64,000 nucleotides of DNA, from the NCBI GenBank assembly GCA_023336205.1, contig JALQCR010000016.1, positions 88,180-152,179 on the forward strand. The letters are read 5' to 3'. Shown in pieces: positions 35,813 to 45,400 of the stretch. A model generated the notes under the pieces. It was not told the DNA's origin and did no database searches. It worked only from the letters and a program-made list of their open reading frames with translations. Position numbers and translations under genes: made by a program. The DNA comes from Pseudanabaena sp. Salubria-1 (lineage in GTDB: Bacteria; Cyanobacteriota; Cyanobacteriia; Pseudanabaenales; Pseudanabaenaceae). Each line of letters opens with the position of its first letter. Positions within the stretch are counted from its first letter, which is position 1.

Positions 35813-36193
35813 TTAACTTAAATAATCGGTAATAATTTCTAGGATCACTTGTTCAATGTCTGGAATTTCAGAGGAAAGGATTTTATCTTTGATATGTTTA
35901 TGATCAATATAGTCTAGTCTAGGCTGATGATTTGCATTGTCATAACGAAATATCAAATTGTTATCAGAATCTTGGTAATGGAAAGAATATGAAAGTTTTT
36001 CAATGGATTCCTGTAAGTCAACATATTCTTTAAAAAATAGACGTGAGCCTTGCAAAAACTCTAAACTTCCTTGAATAAATCCAACATAATCCGATCTGGG
36101 ATCAACAGAAAAGTTAAAGGATAGAATCCATCCATCATTTACATATTTTTGAATAATGGTGATGATGTTAGATTGATAGTTGTTGAGTAACAT
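35813..36193 (-). CDS. DUF6516-like protein, putative toxin
   Basis: 126 residues. FSVDPRSDYVGFIQGSLEFL, KLSYSFHYQDSDNNLIFRYD and LDYIDHKHIKDK follow the DUF6516 layout (a conserved Y-x-F-H-Y and R-x-D-N-A core). In other genomes such genes are paired with a small upstream gene and are thought to be TA modules; this is not proven here. It overlaps the upstream gene by 26 bases. Confidence 0.6.
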   Translation of the reverse strand: MLLNNYQSNIITIIQKYVNDGWILSFNFSVDPRSDYVGFIQGSLEFLQGSRLFFKEYVDLQESIEKLSYSFHYQDSDNNLIFRYDNANHQPRLDYIDHKHIKDKILSSEIPDIEQVILEIITDYLS

Positions 36194-36482
36194 ATTCGAT
36201 CGTTTGTAATTTTTGCAGAGAACTAGTTAGTCTCTTCTTGATTTTGGCTTCACCTGCCCAACTCACATATTCTTCGTCACCGCCTTTGAGGTCTTCAGCA
36301 GTCCAATCGCTGAGAAAAAGGTCGGATGAGATTTGATATTTGGTTTCAAATTCTTTTAAAAATTTATTAGTTTTATCTAGCGATCGCTGTAAGTTTTTGA
36401 TTTCTGCATCAATCGCGGCTCTGATAAGGTTTTGGACGATTTCGAGATCGGGTGCATCAGATTTGATTTCTAGTTGCAACAT
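36168..36482 (-). CDS. Small partner of the DUF6516-like protein, putative antitoxin
   Basis: 104 residues, mainly coiled-coil-like helix (QRSLDKTNKFLKEFETKY) with an acidic middle (DWTAEDLKGGDEEYVSWAGE). Position and overlap make it the likely antitoxin. Starts at ATG 36482. No DNA-binding domain is evident. Confidence 0.6.
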   Translation of the reverse strand: MLQLEIKSDAPDLEIVQNLIRAAIDAEIKNLQRSLDKTNKFLKEFETKYQISSDLFLSDWTAEDLKGGDEEYVSWAGEAKIKKRLTSSLQKLQTIEYVTQQLSI

Positions 36483-36564
36483 AATGGTTTACCTCAAATA
36501 AATTCTAGATTATGCAAGGTTGAGTTTACTTTTTCTGCAATGGGGGCTAGCTATTAATTATTTT

Positions 36565-36624
36565 AACTGACTCGATGCTGCCACGCACGATCGCACTTTA
36601 TGATGTCAAGGATGTAGCGCGATC
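36565..36624. repeat. Direct repeat right of the DUF6516-like pair
   Basis: Partner of 35714-35774. Both lie in the same orientation, 851 bases apart, and flank the two-gene module. Confidence 0.65.
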
Positions 36625-36669
36625 GGCGATCTCAGTTACAGCTTTGAGGTGCTGAGACAAAAGTTATAA
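36618..36669 (+). pseudogene. Relic of the 3' end of hisS
   Basis: Translates AIGDLSYSFEVLRQKL and stop, against AIDDLSDSFEILKQKL and stop at the end of hisS. About 50 bases agree without gaps. No more of hisS is present. It sits about 3,000 bases downstream of the real 3' end in the same orientation. Confidence 0.75.
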
Positions 36670-37220
36670 TTTGACAATGGAAGGCATTCGAGACGCTCAT
36701 CAATATAGTGCCAATGAATCACTTTATCTGTGTCGTTTCAATACTTAGTACTTTTAGCCACAAAAAGATTAAAAACGACGCTCATATGGGGAAGTAGGTG
36801 AAATGGCAAAATAGGAGGAAGTCATTTTCATAAATCGATAGAGATGCCATGATCAAATTTCCCCTGACCGAATTGTTAGATGAACAAGCGTGCTATGAAT
36901 GGTTATTAAAGATCCAGCATCCAAAGGGTTTGCATTGTCCAAGTGGACACGCAATACCAGCAGGACAAGCGCCACACGATCGCCAACGTACACCAATCGT
37001 CAAATATAAGTGTCGGGAATGTGGGAAAGTGTTTCACATTTTTACAGGAACAGACTTATCAGGAAGCCATTACACCTGTGGTCAGATCGTGCTGATATTG
37101 CGTGGATTCTTACAAGGACAAACGACCCAACACATAGCCGAGGAACTAGGACTCGACTATGGGACATTATTGTCTTGGCGGCATCGCATCCAACGTCGAG
37201 GATTTGCCCATTTGATTAAT

Positions 37221-38478
37221 CTGAGATCTTGCACCATTCCTGAAAGAGTTAAGTAGGAATGGGTTTGAGAATAATTTCAAACCCATGACGAGCAGCAATA
37301 TCGGCACTAATTTGGAGATACCTAAGAAGTTTCAACCAAAGGACAGAAGGAAATAAAACGGAAAGTGTCAAATCACAGGTAGCTTTCCAGTCCAAGACAG
37401 GAGGACTCGACCATTGATCAATCCAATGGGCCAAAAGATAAGCAAGCAGAGAGAGGATAAGCCAACGATAAACACCAAGTTTTGTAGATTGCCCAAAACA
37501 ATGCAAACCAAAGCGATGTTTGATGGTTTTGAAGAATCCCTCAATCGCCCAACGCTTACGACCTAACATCACCAGATAAGCACCAGAATAAGGATGAGAA
37601 GAGACAACAAAGCGTAACTCCCGTTTACTATCAGCTCTTTTGAGCCAAAACCAAGAGATCGTCAAAGGCTGAGTTAGCCCTTCTAGCAAAATTTGTTGTC
37701 CACGTTTGCCATGACGATAAAGTTGTTTGACTGTACGGCCATCTTGAAGTTTACGATTGTTGCGTACACCGACAACGATGCGCCAAGTCTTGGCGCGGAC
37801 AGTATTGAAAAACTTCACCGTACTAAACTCAGTATCAGCAAGGACAATCACAGTCTTGCCTTGGGTTAGTTGCTTGGGTACTGTCCCCAATAACTTACAA
37901 GCTAAGTCAGAGGGACTGGGGTATCCTTTGCCGCGCCATACTCTAAAACTCCATGGTACGCGCCACTCTCCATAGACCAGATACAGTACAACCAGATGTA
38001 GTCCTCGCTTTCCGTTTAGTATTCTCACCCATGGGTCTGGTTCGTTTTGGGTGGGATTGCTCAAATGTAAAAACTTGCCGCTTTTTTCTAGGGTAGTCAA
38101 GTCTATCAGTATCTTTAATGGCACTTGTTTCGATGGGCGATGCTTGGCGATTTGTCCCAAAATAGCCTGCCGTGTTGACCGAATTACTGCTCTCGTTGAC
38201 CAGTTATAGTGATTGAGAAATCGGCTGAGTGCACTCGCTGATTTTATCTGTGTATGTTCTGGATAAGGATGCCTTTGTGCTTCGAGAAATAGTCCTAGTA
38301 TTGCATTGAGACTTGCTGTTTGATACACACTTGGCATCAAACACAGAAGACTATACACTAGCCCTTGGGCGTGCTTAACGATGCTTTCCATGCTCGTTAT
38401 TTAATTTACTACTACGCCCTTTTTTTCACATTTCTGCTCTTTCTGCAACCCCTTTTCTTGAATGGTGCAAGATCTCAG
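37221..38478 (-). mobile_element. IS4-like insertion sequence A, copy 2 (1258 bp)
   Basis: Nested in IS1595 copy 2, with a 4-bp target duplication TAAT (37217-37220 and 38479-38482). Ends as in copy 1. Confidence 0.94.
37249..38391 (-). CDS. DDE transposase of IS4-like element A, copy 2
   Basis: Same 380-residue protein as at 19814-20956, with the same acidic blocks. Intact. Confidence 0.88.
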   Translation of the reverse strand: MESIVKHAQGLVYSLLCLMPSVYQTASLNAILGLFLEAQRHPYPEHTQIKSASALSRFLNHYNWSTRAVIRSTRQAILGQIAKHRPSKQVPLKILIDLTTLEKSGKFLHLSNPTQNEPDPWVRILNGKRGLHLVVLYLVYGEWRVPWSFRVWRGKGYPSPSDLACKLLGTVPKQLTQGKTVIVLADTEFSTVKFFNTVRAKTWRIVVGVRNNRKLQDGRTVKQLYRHGKRGQQILLEGLTQPLTISWFWLKRADSKRELRFVVSSHPYSGAYLVMLGRKRWAIEGFFKTIKHRFGLHCFGQSTKLGVYRWLILSLLAYLLAHWIDQWSSPPVLDWKATCDLTLSVLFPSVLWLKLLRYLQISADIAARHGFEIILKPIPT

Positions 38479-40010
38479 TAATGGTAATCTGCCCGATGCT
38501 GAAGCCGAGATGGACGAGATGTTTCAGAATGCAGGAGAAAAGGGAGCAAAAAAAAAGATCCAATAGCAGACCCACCAAGACAACGCGGGAATCAACGCAA
38601 AGGCAAGGGAACCATGGCAAATGACCGTCCACCCATTGTCGGTACTGTTGGGCGCAACAGTGGTCAGATCCGCATGAAGGTCTGTGACAATACTCAACAA
38701 ATCACGATTCAACCGCAGGTAGAGGTAACGACCTTACCGACCACGACAGTCTATACCGATGAATCCGATGCTTATAATCGCATACCTGCTTCTGGTCGTG
38801 AGCGTCAAACCGTTTGTCACTCTCAGCGCGAGTATGCCCGCGATGAAGATCAAGATGGTTTTTGTGAGGTTCATTGCAATACTATGGAGGGCATTTGGGT
38901 TGGTTTACGCAATTTTCTGCGTCCCTTTCGAGGTATTCACAAGAAGTATTTGTATCTGTATGTAGCCATGTTCGAGTGGGCTTACAATCTACGTTGGATT
39001 GATTTTGACTTCCTGCGTCGTCTTCTTTTTCCTCCTTCCACCTATTTACCTACATGAGCGAAAAACGAATACTCTAATCTCGATCAATCTCGCATCATCT
39101 TCTTGTGACATAAATATAAAGTGCCATTCATTAGGATTAACCTGATCGGAGAATTTCTTGAATCTTGGATGTAATTTTAGAACTTCGGGAACTTTATCCA
39201 GTATTTCAGTAAATTTAGCATTTTTCTTGTTAAAGAAAATAATTGATGACTTACAGTCGCGCCAAGTCAAATAACCTAATAACTGATCAACTGCTCCAAT
39301 TAATGTCTTCTGTCCAGCCCATACTTTACACTCAGCAACGAAAGCTGCGCGATTATCAGCTTCAATCTTAATATCACTTTTTCCAATCTTTCTAAATGTT
39401 TCACCTGATGCTAAGCCTTTATAATGCCCATTTAAATGGGAAAGTATTATATCTCTGAGTCCCTCCTCGTCATGAACTGAGTATGTTAAAGGAGTTGATT
39501 CAAAAGTTGCTCCTTCATGTCTAATCACAGAAAGAATATGCTCGTAATCCTCTTTTGTTATCCCAAGTTCTGGCTTATAACCATCTTTTGGAATAGATGG
39601 CAAAGGTCTTACCATTTTTCTCTGCAAATTAATTGGGTTTACAGATGGTGCATTAGGATTTCTTTTAAGCGGTATTTTCAATAATTCCGACAAATCTTCA
39701 TACTTATTCAATCGTTCTCTTCTTGCCTCAACTAGGGTCTTAACACGTGCTTCTATTGTGCTGTTGTATATTTTAATTTGTGATAATTGAGCGCTAATAT
39801 AAAATCTTATATTTTCTAGTTCGCTATCTAAATGACACTTAATTTGTTCTTGCGGTTCATCACTAGGTTGTTCTATCAATAAATCTACATAACCCATTCT
39901 ATTCTGTTCAGGCTTTCTGATGTCTGCACGAGGTAAAATACTTCTAAACGAACTAGGCTTTAATCTCCATAATTCTACATCTCCTGAATACGGGATAGAA
40001 ATAATTACTC

Positions 40011-41097
40011 CGCCAATTCAAGGATGAAATGCAACACCTAGAGATCTTTGCGTAAAGGGACTCATAAGGATATTCTGATATTAATCACAATAATTAGGAT
40101 ACCCTCATGAGCTTTGTCCATCTTACCACCACAGAAAGAAGTGAACTGTATAAACTAAGAGTAATTGAGCAATTATCTGTATCAGAGATAGGTCGTCGCT
40201 TGAAGCGAAACAAAAGTACGATTTCAAGAGAGTTATCGCGCAATACAGACGAGCGACAGATTGGCTATTTGCCAGATACTGCGGTTGCCCTGATGAAAGC
40301 AAGACGGAAACAAGCAAAGGTAAGATTTCAGAGCATCAGTGCTGAGACGATCGCCGAAGTCAAACAACGGTTAGAGCAACACCACAGCCCAGAGCAACTA
40401 GCAGGGAGAATGGAAAGGGAGGGGCTAGGTAAAATCAGCTATGAGACGATTTATCTGATGATCTATGCAAACCATCAAGAGATGGGAATATATCAACAAT
40501 ATCTGAGGCAGAAGCAAAAGCAACGAAGGCGCAAAGGTCGCCATCAGAAGCGAGGTGGCATTCCCAATAGGGTAGGGATAGAGAATCGACCGAAGATTGC
40601 AGATTTAAAAACAGAGATTGGACATTGGGAAAGTGATACGGTAATCGGGTGCAACCACACAGGTATCGTAGTTACGCATGTTGATAAAGCATCGAAGTAT
40701 TTACTTGCTGGACTAGCTAAGAACAAGACGATGGATGAGATCAACAGAGTGACATTCAATCTATTTGAGCCTATAGAATCAACATCTCGAAAGACAATGA
40801 CCTTTGATAATGGAAGAGAATTCTGTGGGCATGAGAAGCTATCTGAAAGATTGAAACTAGAGACCTTCTTTGCGAATCCATATCATTCATGGGAACGTGG
40901 ATTGAATGAACACACCAATGGATTAATTAGAGAGTTCTATCCCAAAAGTACAAACTTTAAAATCGTGAAAGAAGAGGACTTTCAGAAGGCAGTGAATTTG
41001 ATCAATCACAGACCCAGAAAATCACTTGACTATCGTACTCCTTACGAAGTATTCTTTGCTTCATCAGAACCCGTTGCATTTCATCCTTGAATTGGCG
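40011..41097 (+). mobile_element. IS30-family insertion sequence, copy 2 (1087 bp)
   Basis: 3-bp target duplication CTC (40008-40010 and 41098-41100). Inverse orientation to copy 1. Inserted in the nuclease-like gene. Confidence 0.95.
40107..41090 (+). CDS. IS30-family transposase, copy 2
   Basis: 327 residues, identical in protein sequence to 8063-9046. Intact. Confidence 0.95.
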   Translation: MSFVHLTTTERSELYKLRVIEQLSVSEIGRRLKRNKSTISRELSRNTDERQIGYLPDTAVALMKARRKQAKVRFQSISAETIAEVKQRLEQHHSPEQLAGRMEREGLGKISYETIYLMIYANHQEMGIYQQYLRQKQKQRRRKGRHQKRGGIPNRVGIENRPKIADLKTEIGHWESDTVIGCNHTGIVVTHVDKASKYLLAGLAKNKTMDEINRVTFNLFEPIESTSRKTMTFDNGREFCGHEKLSERLKLETFFANPYHSWERGLNEHTNGLIREFYPKSTNFKIVKEEDFQKAVNLINHRPRKSLDYRTPYEVFFASSEPVAFHP

Positions 41098-41314
41098 CTC
41101 TTATGCCAGATACTACAATAGGTTCTTTCATGCGAAAAGAATTCCTATATTTGTCTTTGCTTACATCAATTTGAATCTCTTGCTGCTCCCTCTCCATTGA
41201 ATCTTCATGAAGTTGAAGTGGTTCAACATACAACTGATTTGATATATGCTCGATTAGAGTATCAATTGGTGTAACTAGAAATTGATCTTTCGGAATGTTA
41301 TTAACTTTATCTTC

Positions 41315-42132
41315 GGTAGTCCTAAAAAGGAAAGGATGTAGGAAAATATCCAGATAGTTGATACAAAGTAAAGTAATGTCAGAAGCAAGGCCATCCTGTC
41401 CATCCTGCCAGTCCGTATCCGTTGTAAAAAACGGCAGTACACGACATGGAAAACAAAATTATAAATGTCGGGACTGTGGTCGTCAATTTGTAGAAAATCC
41501 ACAGTGGCAGAGAGTTTCAGAGCGTACCCAAGACACTTATGACCTTCTTGAGAAACTACTACTAGAAAAAATCCCACTAGCTGGAATTGCCAGAGTCCTC
41601 AAGGTGTCAGAGAGATGGTTGCAAAGTTACGTCAATCATAAATATGAAAACGTTCCTCAGCAGGTGGAGGTAGAACCAAAACCAAAACGCCGTTTGACCA
41701 TACAGATGGATGAATTGTGGTCTTTTGTGGACGACAAAGGCAATAAACAGTGGGTATGGCTTGCCATTGATGCCGAGACTCGTGAAATTGTCGGTTGTTA
41801 TATAGGCGATCTCACTGGTGAATCAGCTCAGAAGTTATGGGAATCGTTGCCTAGCGTCTATCGCCAATGTGCGGTTATTTATACTGACTTCTATTCGTCT
41901 TATCCAGTTGTCCTGCCCAGCAAACGTCATAGGGCTGTCGGGAAAGAAACGGGAAAGACCAACTATATTGAGAGATTCAACTGTACGTTACGTCAACGAG
42001 TATCAAGACTAGTTAGAAAGACCTTATCTTTTTCTAAGAAATTGGAAAATCACATTGGAGCCATTTGGAATTTTATTCATCATTACAACGATTCTTTACC
42101 TCCGTGTGCGTCCTTTCCTTTTTAGGACTACC
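41315..42132 (+). mobile_element. IS1-family insertion sequence, copy 1 (818 bp)
   Basis: Ends GGTAGTCCTAAAAAGGAAAG and complement. 8-bp target duplication TTATCTTC (41307-41314 and 42133-42140). Inserted in the 5' part of the nuclease-like gene. Confidence 0.95.
41358..42125 (+). CDS. IS1-family transposase, single-frame type
   Basis: 255 residues: zinc ribbon (CPSCQSVSVVKNGSTRHGKQ, YKCRDCGRQF), helix-turn-helix, then DDE core (MDELWSFVDDKG, IYTDFYSSYP, NYIERFNCTLRQRVSR). The InsA and InsB functions are in one frame, unlike E. coli IS1. Residue L in GDLTGES differs from R in the second copy. Confidence 0.93.
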   Translation: MIQSKVMSEARPSCPSCQSVSVVKNGSTRHGKQNYKCRDCGRQFVENPQWQRVSERTQDTYDLLEKLLLEKIPLAGIARVLKVSERWLQSYVNHKYENVPQQVEVEPKPKRRLTIQMDELWSFVDDKGNKQWVWLAIDAETREIVGCYIGDLTGESAQKLWESLPSVYRQCAVIYTDFYSSYPVVLPSKRHRAVGKETGKTNYIERFNCTLRQRVSRLVRKTLSFSKKLENHIGAIWNFIHHYNDSLPPCASFPF

Positions 42133-42476
42133 TTATCTTCGGCACTATGCAGATAATTTTCTAGAGTGCGATATAATTCACTATCAAAAAAAAGCACATT
42201 GTTTTTCTCATTTCTGTTGTACATTAAAGACACCTCCTAATTACTAATATCGAATTATTGATTAACTCACAAGTCAATAAATAATTAGTTTATTATACAG
42301 AAGTTTACTGCTTAACTCTTGCAAATCTTATGTTTTGTACGCTAGTAATCTAAGGTTTAGAATTATTTTTGATTTCAAATGCTCACAAATAATTTCTTAT
42401 CTTTTTCGATAGACGCGATCGCTCTTAAACTAATTCTAGATACTTTGCGACAAAAGGCGATCGCAAAAAATATACG

Positions 42477-42950
42477 TTAATAAATGACAGGTTCCTTACT
42501 ACACATAACATATAGCGGATGACGTGGATAACCTGATTTTGTAATTCCTAAACAGTGAGGTTGAATATTGTGTTTAGATAGCAACTCCAAAACAAGGCGA
42601 TCGCGTTGCATTAACTTCCCGTTATTTCCCCAAGCAACAACAACCTGATCGGCTGACTTAATAGCTTTTTTTAAATAGCGATCGTTCTGCTTCCCAACAG
42701 GATCATCCACCTTTTTAAGCTCTAAAGGACTTGCTGTTCTAAAAGCAAATAGATTAACGACAATTAGCGAACCATAGTCCCAAAACTTCGCAAAACTAAT
42801 ACATCGCCGCAGTGTAGGGTCATCAATACTTGCATCCGCCTTACTCGGATTAAGCATAATAAACACAATTTTTGACTTGGCTATATCCCATTCTCGCCAT
42901 AGCGAATAACGGTAGAATCCCGTTTTATCTATGACCGCACCTTTTTTCAT
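42477..42950 (-). CDS. DUF1643-family protein
   Basis: 157 residues from ATG at 42950 (a longer frame reaches 42992). Family motifs are FIMLNPSKADASIDDPTLRR and SLIVVNLFAFRTASP, then VVAWGNNGK. DUF1643 proteins are found in phages and bacteria; function unknown. Single gene next to the bacterioferritin pair, convergent with nothing obvious. Confidence 0.85.
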   Translation of the reverse strand: MKKGAVIDKTGFYRYSLWREWDIAKSKIVFIMLNPSKADASIDDPTLRRCISFAKFWDYGSLIVVNLFAFRTASPLELKKVDDPVGKQNDRYLKKAIKSADQVVVAWGNNGKLMQRDRLVLELLSKHNIQPHCLGITKSGYPRHPLYVMCSKEPVIY

Positions 42951-43010
42951 CAATCTTCTTACCTGAAAACTAAGCAAAAGGGCAGCACTCATTGCTGCCC
43001 TTCTCTAATC

Positions 43011-43478
43011 TTAAGCCTGTGACTGCAAATAATTTTGCAAGCCGAGTTGCTCGATTAACTTGAGCTGCTTCTCTAGCCAGTAGGCATGATCCTCTTCAGT
43101 ATCCGTGAGAATGCCTAGCAAAATCTTGCGGCTTTGATAGTCCTGCTCAGTCTCACAGATAGCGATCGCTTCTTTCAGATCGCCAATCACCTTATACTCA
43201 TAGTCCAAATCATTCCGCAACATCTCAGGCACAGTTTTACCGATATTGATTCCATCTTGTTGTGATAGATCGGGTGTACCCTCTAGAAAGAGAATTCGCT
43301 CAATCAATAAAGCTGCATGTTGGGTCTCATCCTGCATTTCATGATTGATTCGTTCATACAGTTTATTCAAACCCCAGTCCAAATACATCCGAGAGTGAGT
43401 AAAGTACTGATCTCTTGCTGCCAATTCTCCACGCAACAACTTCGATAATTGTTGTAGAACTTTCTCACTGCCTTTCAT
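43011..43478 (-). CDS. bfr: Bacterioferritin, ferroxidase-type subunit
   Basis: 155 residues from ATG at 43478. The dinuclear iron site is complete: E18, Y25, E51, H54, E94, and the E/H pair in TEEDHAYWLE. The haem ligand Met52 of E. coli Bfr is replaced by Thr (DETQHA). It thus resembles the ferroxidase-competent partner of the known cyanobacterial two-subunit bacterioferritin. Stores iron as a ferric core. The longer open frame to 43538 is not conserved. Confidence 0.92.
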   Translation of the reverse strand: MKGSEKVLQQLSKLLRGELAARDQYFTHSRMYLDWGLNKLYERINHEMQDETQHAALLIERILFLEGTPDLSQQDGINIGKTVPEMLRNDLDYEYKVIGDLKEAIAICETEQDYQSRKILLGILTDTEEDHAYWLEKQLKLIEQLGLQNYLQSQA

Positions 43479-43550
43479 GATTTTCCTCAATTGATTTCTA
43501 AAGTATATATTTTTATAATTGATCGCACGTTGTATCAATTCGCCAAACCG

Positions 43551-44015
43551 CTAGATCATCGACTGCAAGAAATTGGGCAAGCCCGCATTCTCAATCAACC
43601 AAATTTGTGACTCCAGCCAATCGATTTGTTCCTCGGTCTCTTCCACCAATTTGGCAAACAGATCACGGCTGACAAAATCCTGTTGAGTCTCGCAGGTCAC
43701 CACAGCGGCTTTCAGACCATCACGAATCTCTGTACAGATAGTTAGATCATTTTGCAATAATTCAGGTACATCTTCGCCGATTAGGAGCTTCCCCAGTTGT
43801 TGTAAATTGGGAAGTCCCTCCAAAAAAAGCACTCGTTCGATCAGATAATCTGCTTGCTTCATCGCTTTGATCGAATACTTATATTCGCGATCGTTAAGCT
43901 GATTTAATCCCCAGTTTTTGCACATCCGTGCATGGAGAAAAAATTGGTTGATTGCCGTCAGTTGAGCTTTAAGAGCCTCGTTGAGCTGACGCTTTACATC
44001 TAAATTTCCTTGCAT
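43551..44015 (-). CDS. bfr: Bacterioferritin, haem-binding subunit
   Basis: 154 residues from ATG at 44015. The haem ligand M52 is present (KAMKQAD), but the ferroxidase residues are lost: Q18, F25, Y47, A51, Q54 and C94 stand where E, Y, E, E, H and E are expected. Complementary to the neighbouring gene, with which it is on the same strand 72 bases apart. The pair probably forms mixed 24-mers. The longer frame upstream to 44150 lacks similarity. Confidence 0.92.
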   Translation of the reverse strand: MQGNLDVKRQLNEALKAQLTAINQFFLHARMCKNWGLNQLNDREYKYSIKAMKQADYLIERVLFLEGLPNLQQLGKLLIGEDVPELLQNDLTICTEIRDGLKAAVVTCETQQDFVSRDLFAKLVEETEEQIDWLESQIWLIENAGLPNFLQSMI

Positions 44016-44108
44016 TGTTGAATATCCAACCTTAGCTAGTGATATGAGATTATTTATAGCATTTTCAAGAGTTATTACTATTAAAGAAATTGCAAACAAG
44101 TAATAACT

Positions 44109-44139
44109 ATTCTCAAAATAGGGATAGCATTTTGAGAAT
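44109..44139. promoter_or_regulatory. Inverted repeat upstream of the bacterioferritin genes
   Basis: ATTCTCAAAAT at 44109-44119 is mirrored by ATTTTGAGAAT at 44129-44139. It lies about 100 bases ahead of the haem-type bfr gene; a possible operator (Fur-like GAGAAT motif), not certain. Confidence 0.4.
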
Positions 44140-44375
44140 CTAAGAATCAATCTGTGGTTTGTTATTTACCTCTCGAAGGTGCAAGTACACTTTCGAGGTT
44201 TGGTATAACTAGTCGCTGCTAAATACAACCCATAATTAACCTATAGCGTCTATATGGCTAATGACACAGATTTTAGTTCTGGGTTTTAACTACACAGAGG
44301 TACTTGAGGTAATTTCTAAATTTTCATATCTTTGAATCTTGAAATATCATACTTGACTAATTTACCATCACAATT

Positions 44376-44394
44376 AATAATGAGAATTACTTGC
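44376..44394 (+). promoter_or_regulatory. Fur-box-like site ahead of bfd
   Basis: AATAATGAGAATTACTTGC agrees with the 19-bp Fur consensus at about 13 positions. It lies 40 bases before the bfd ATG, where Fur would block transcription when iron is plentiful. Confidence 0.55.
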
Positions 44395-44433
44395 AATAAA
44401 ACTAAATTATTATTCAAAAGAGCCAAAACGCAA

Positions 44434-44607
44434 ATGTACGTTTGTATCTGTCATGCCATCACCGAAAAGGATATCCAACAGGCAGTTGGGAAGGGAGCCA
44501 GTTCGATCGCAAGACTATCTGAGTTAACTATGTTGGGTACTCAATGTGGTCACTGCACCAAACACGCCGATCAAGTCTTGAACCAATGCGCTAATAAACC
44601 CGCATAA
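44434..44607 (+). CDS. bfd: Bacterioferritin-associated ferredoxin
   Basis: 57 residues from ATG at 44434 (MYVCICHAITEKDIQQAV). The 2Fe-2S ligands are C4, C6, and the CGHC pair at about 38 and 41. Bfd reduces the haem of bacterioferritin to release iron. Divergent from the bfr pair, with a Fur-like site between. The longer frame from 44332 is not conserved. Confidence 0.9.
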   Translation: MYVCICHAITEKDIQQAVGKGASSIARLSELTMLGTQCGHCTKHADQVLNQCANKPA

Positions 44608-45400
44608 AACCCAAAACGCTGACATTCTAGTTATCTAGCAAGCGATACTTTCGGTAAGCTGTGCCTAGTTAGATTTTTTTGACTTAAAACTCCTGTCAGT
44701 CAAAATGAAGTGCCGCAAATCTCTCTTGGCTTTTATGTCTTAACTTCTTTGGCTAAAGCTATATCAAGTCCATGGATAATCAATTCGAGTCCAAACTCGA
44801 AGTTATGAATACCATCATAGCGACCGTCCATAACGTAATGCGTGAGCTGATTCATATAGGGATACTTATCAGCAGGGATGAGCGAAAGCCCCATTGCCGC
44901 CGCTTCGGAATAGTCTGTCTCTCTGATTGGAAAGTTTAGCTCCTGAAGCGTGAACCCATAGATGTGACTATCGATCGCATTCCAAGCATGATCCGCCATC
45001 TCGAAGGAAAATCCCGCTTCGCGCAAACAGCCAAGCGTTGCATCTATATAGCGCAACATCATTGGGCTAACATTCATCCGTGACATCAGTGCGATCGCTG
45101 CCCAAGGATGTCGTAGCAGCATCTCATGAGCTGATGTCGCTCGTCGTCGCATAGCAGTCTTCCATTCAATGTCAAGCAAAGGCACTTCAATCTCACCGAC
45201 CACAATGTCCACAATGCCATTTAGTAGGTCATCCTTATCGGCAACATGGTTATACAGAGACATCGCTTTAACCCCCAATTCCTGCGCAAGCTTCCGCATT
45301 GAGAGCGCCTCAATACCTCCTTCGTCAGCCAAGCGCATGGCCGCAAGTAAGATCCGTTCTCGACTTAACGGAACATGGGGGAAAGTGTCTAAGTTTTTTG

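Larger units (their letters stand above)
36849..39057 (+). pseudogene. IS1595 transposase, copy 2, interrupted by IS4-like element A
   Basis: The first reading frame breaks after GFAHLIN at the insertion (37220) and resumes at 38483 with GNLPDAEAEMDEMFQNAG. Otherwise identical to copy 1, including the A9 tract. Cannot make transposase. Confidence 0.93.
36779..39060 (+). mobile_element. IS1595-family insertion sequence, copy 2, itself interrupted
   Basis: 8-bp target duplication AAAAACGA (36771-36778 and 39061-39068). The length of 2282 equals 1020 plus an inserted 1258-bp IS plus its 4-bp duplication. Same ends as copy 1. Confidence 0.95.
36738..42224 (-). pseudogene. Large nuclease-like protein gene cut by three insertion sequences
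   Basis: Four pieces join in frame: 42224-42133, 41306-41098, 40007-39061 and 36770-36738, giving 426 residues from ATG at 42224 (strong site GGAGGTG) to TGA at 36738. The joints use the exact target duplications of IS1, IS30 and IS1595. The protein has a coiled N-terminal half (VIISIPYSGDVELWRLKPSS) and a C-terminal PD-(D/E)xK-like core: KSDIKIEADNRAAFVAECKV (D..E, then ExK). Its role is unknown; a restriction or defence function is a guess. The largest uninterrupted part is 39046-39897. Confidence 0.88.

Noticed and set aside
19786..38478. Assembly error as the reason for paired IS copies
   Set aside because: Each copy has a different target duplication and different flanks that form intact genes when the IS is removed, which an assembly collapse or duplication would not produce.
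41275..41577. Minus-strand open frame across the left end of IS1 (also at 45325-45663)
   Set aside because: It is the reverse frame of the IS1 transposase start, present in both copies only because the IS is.
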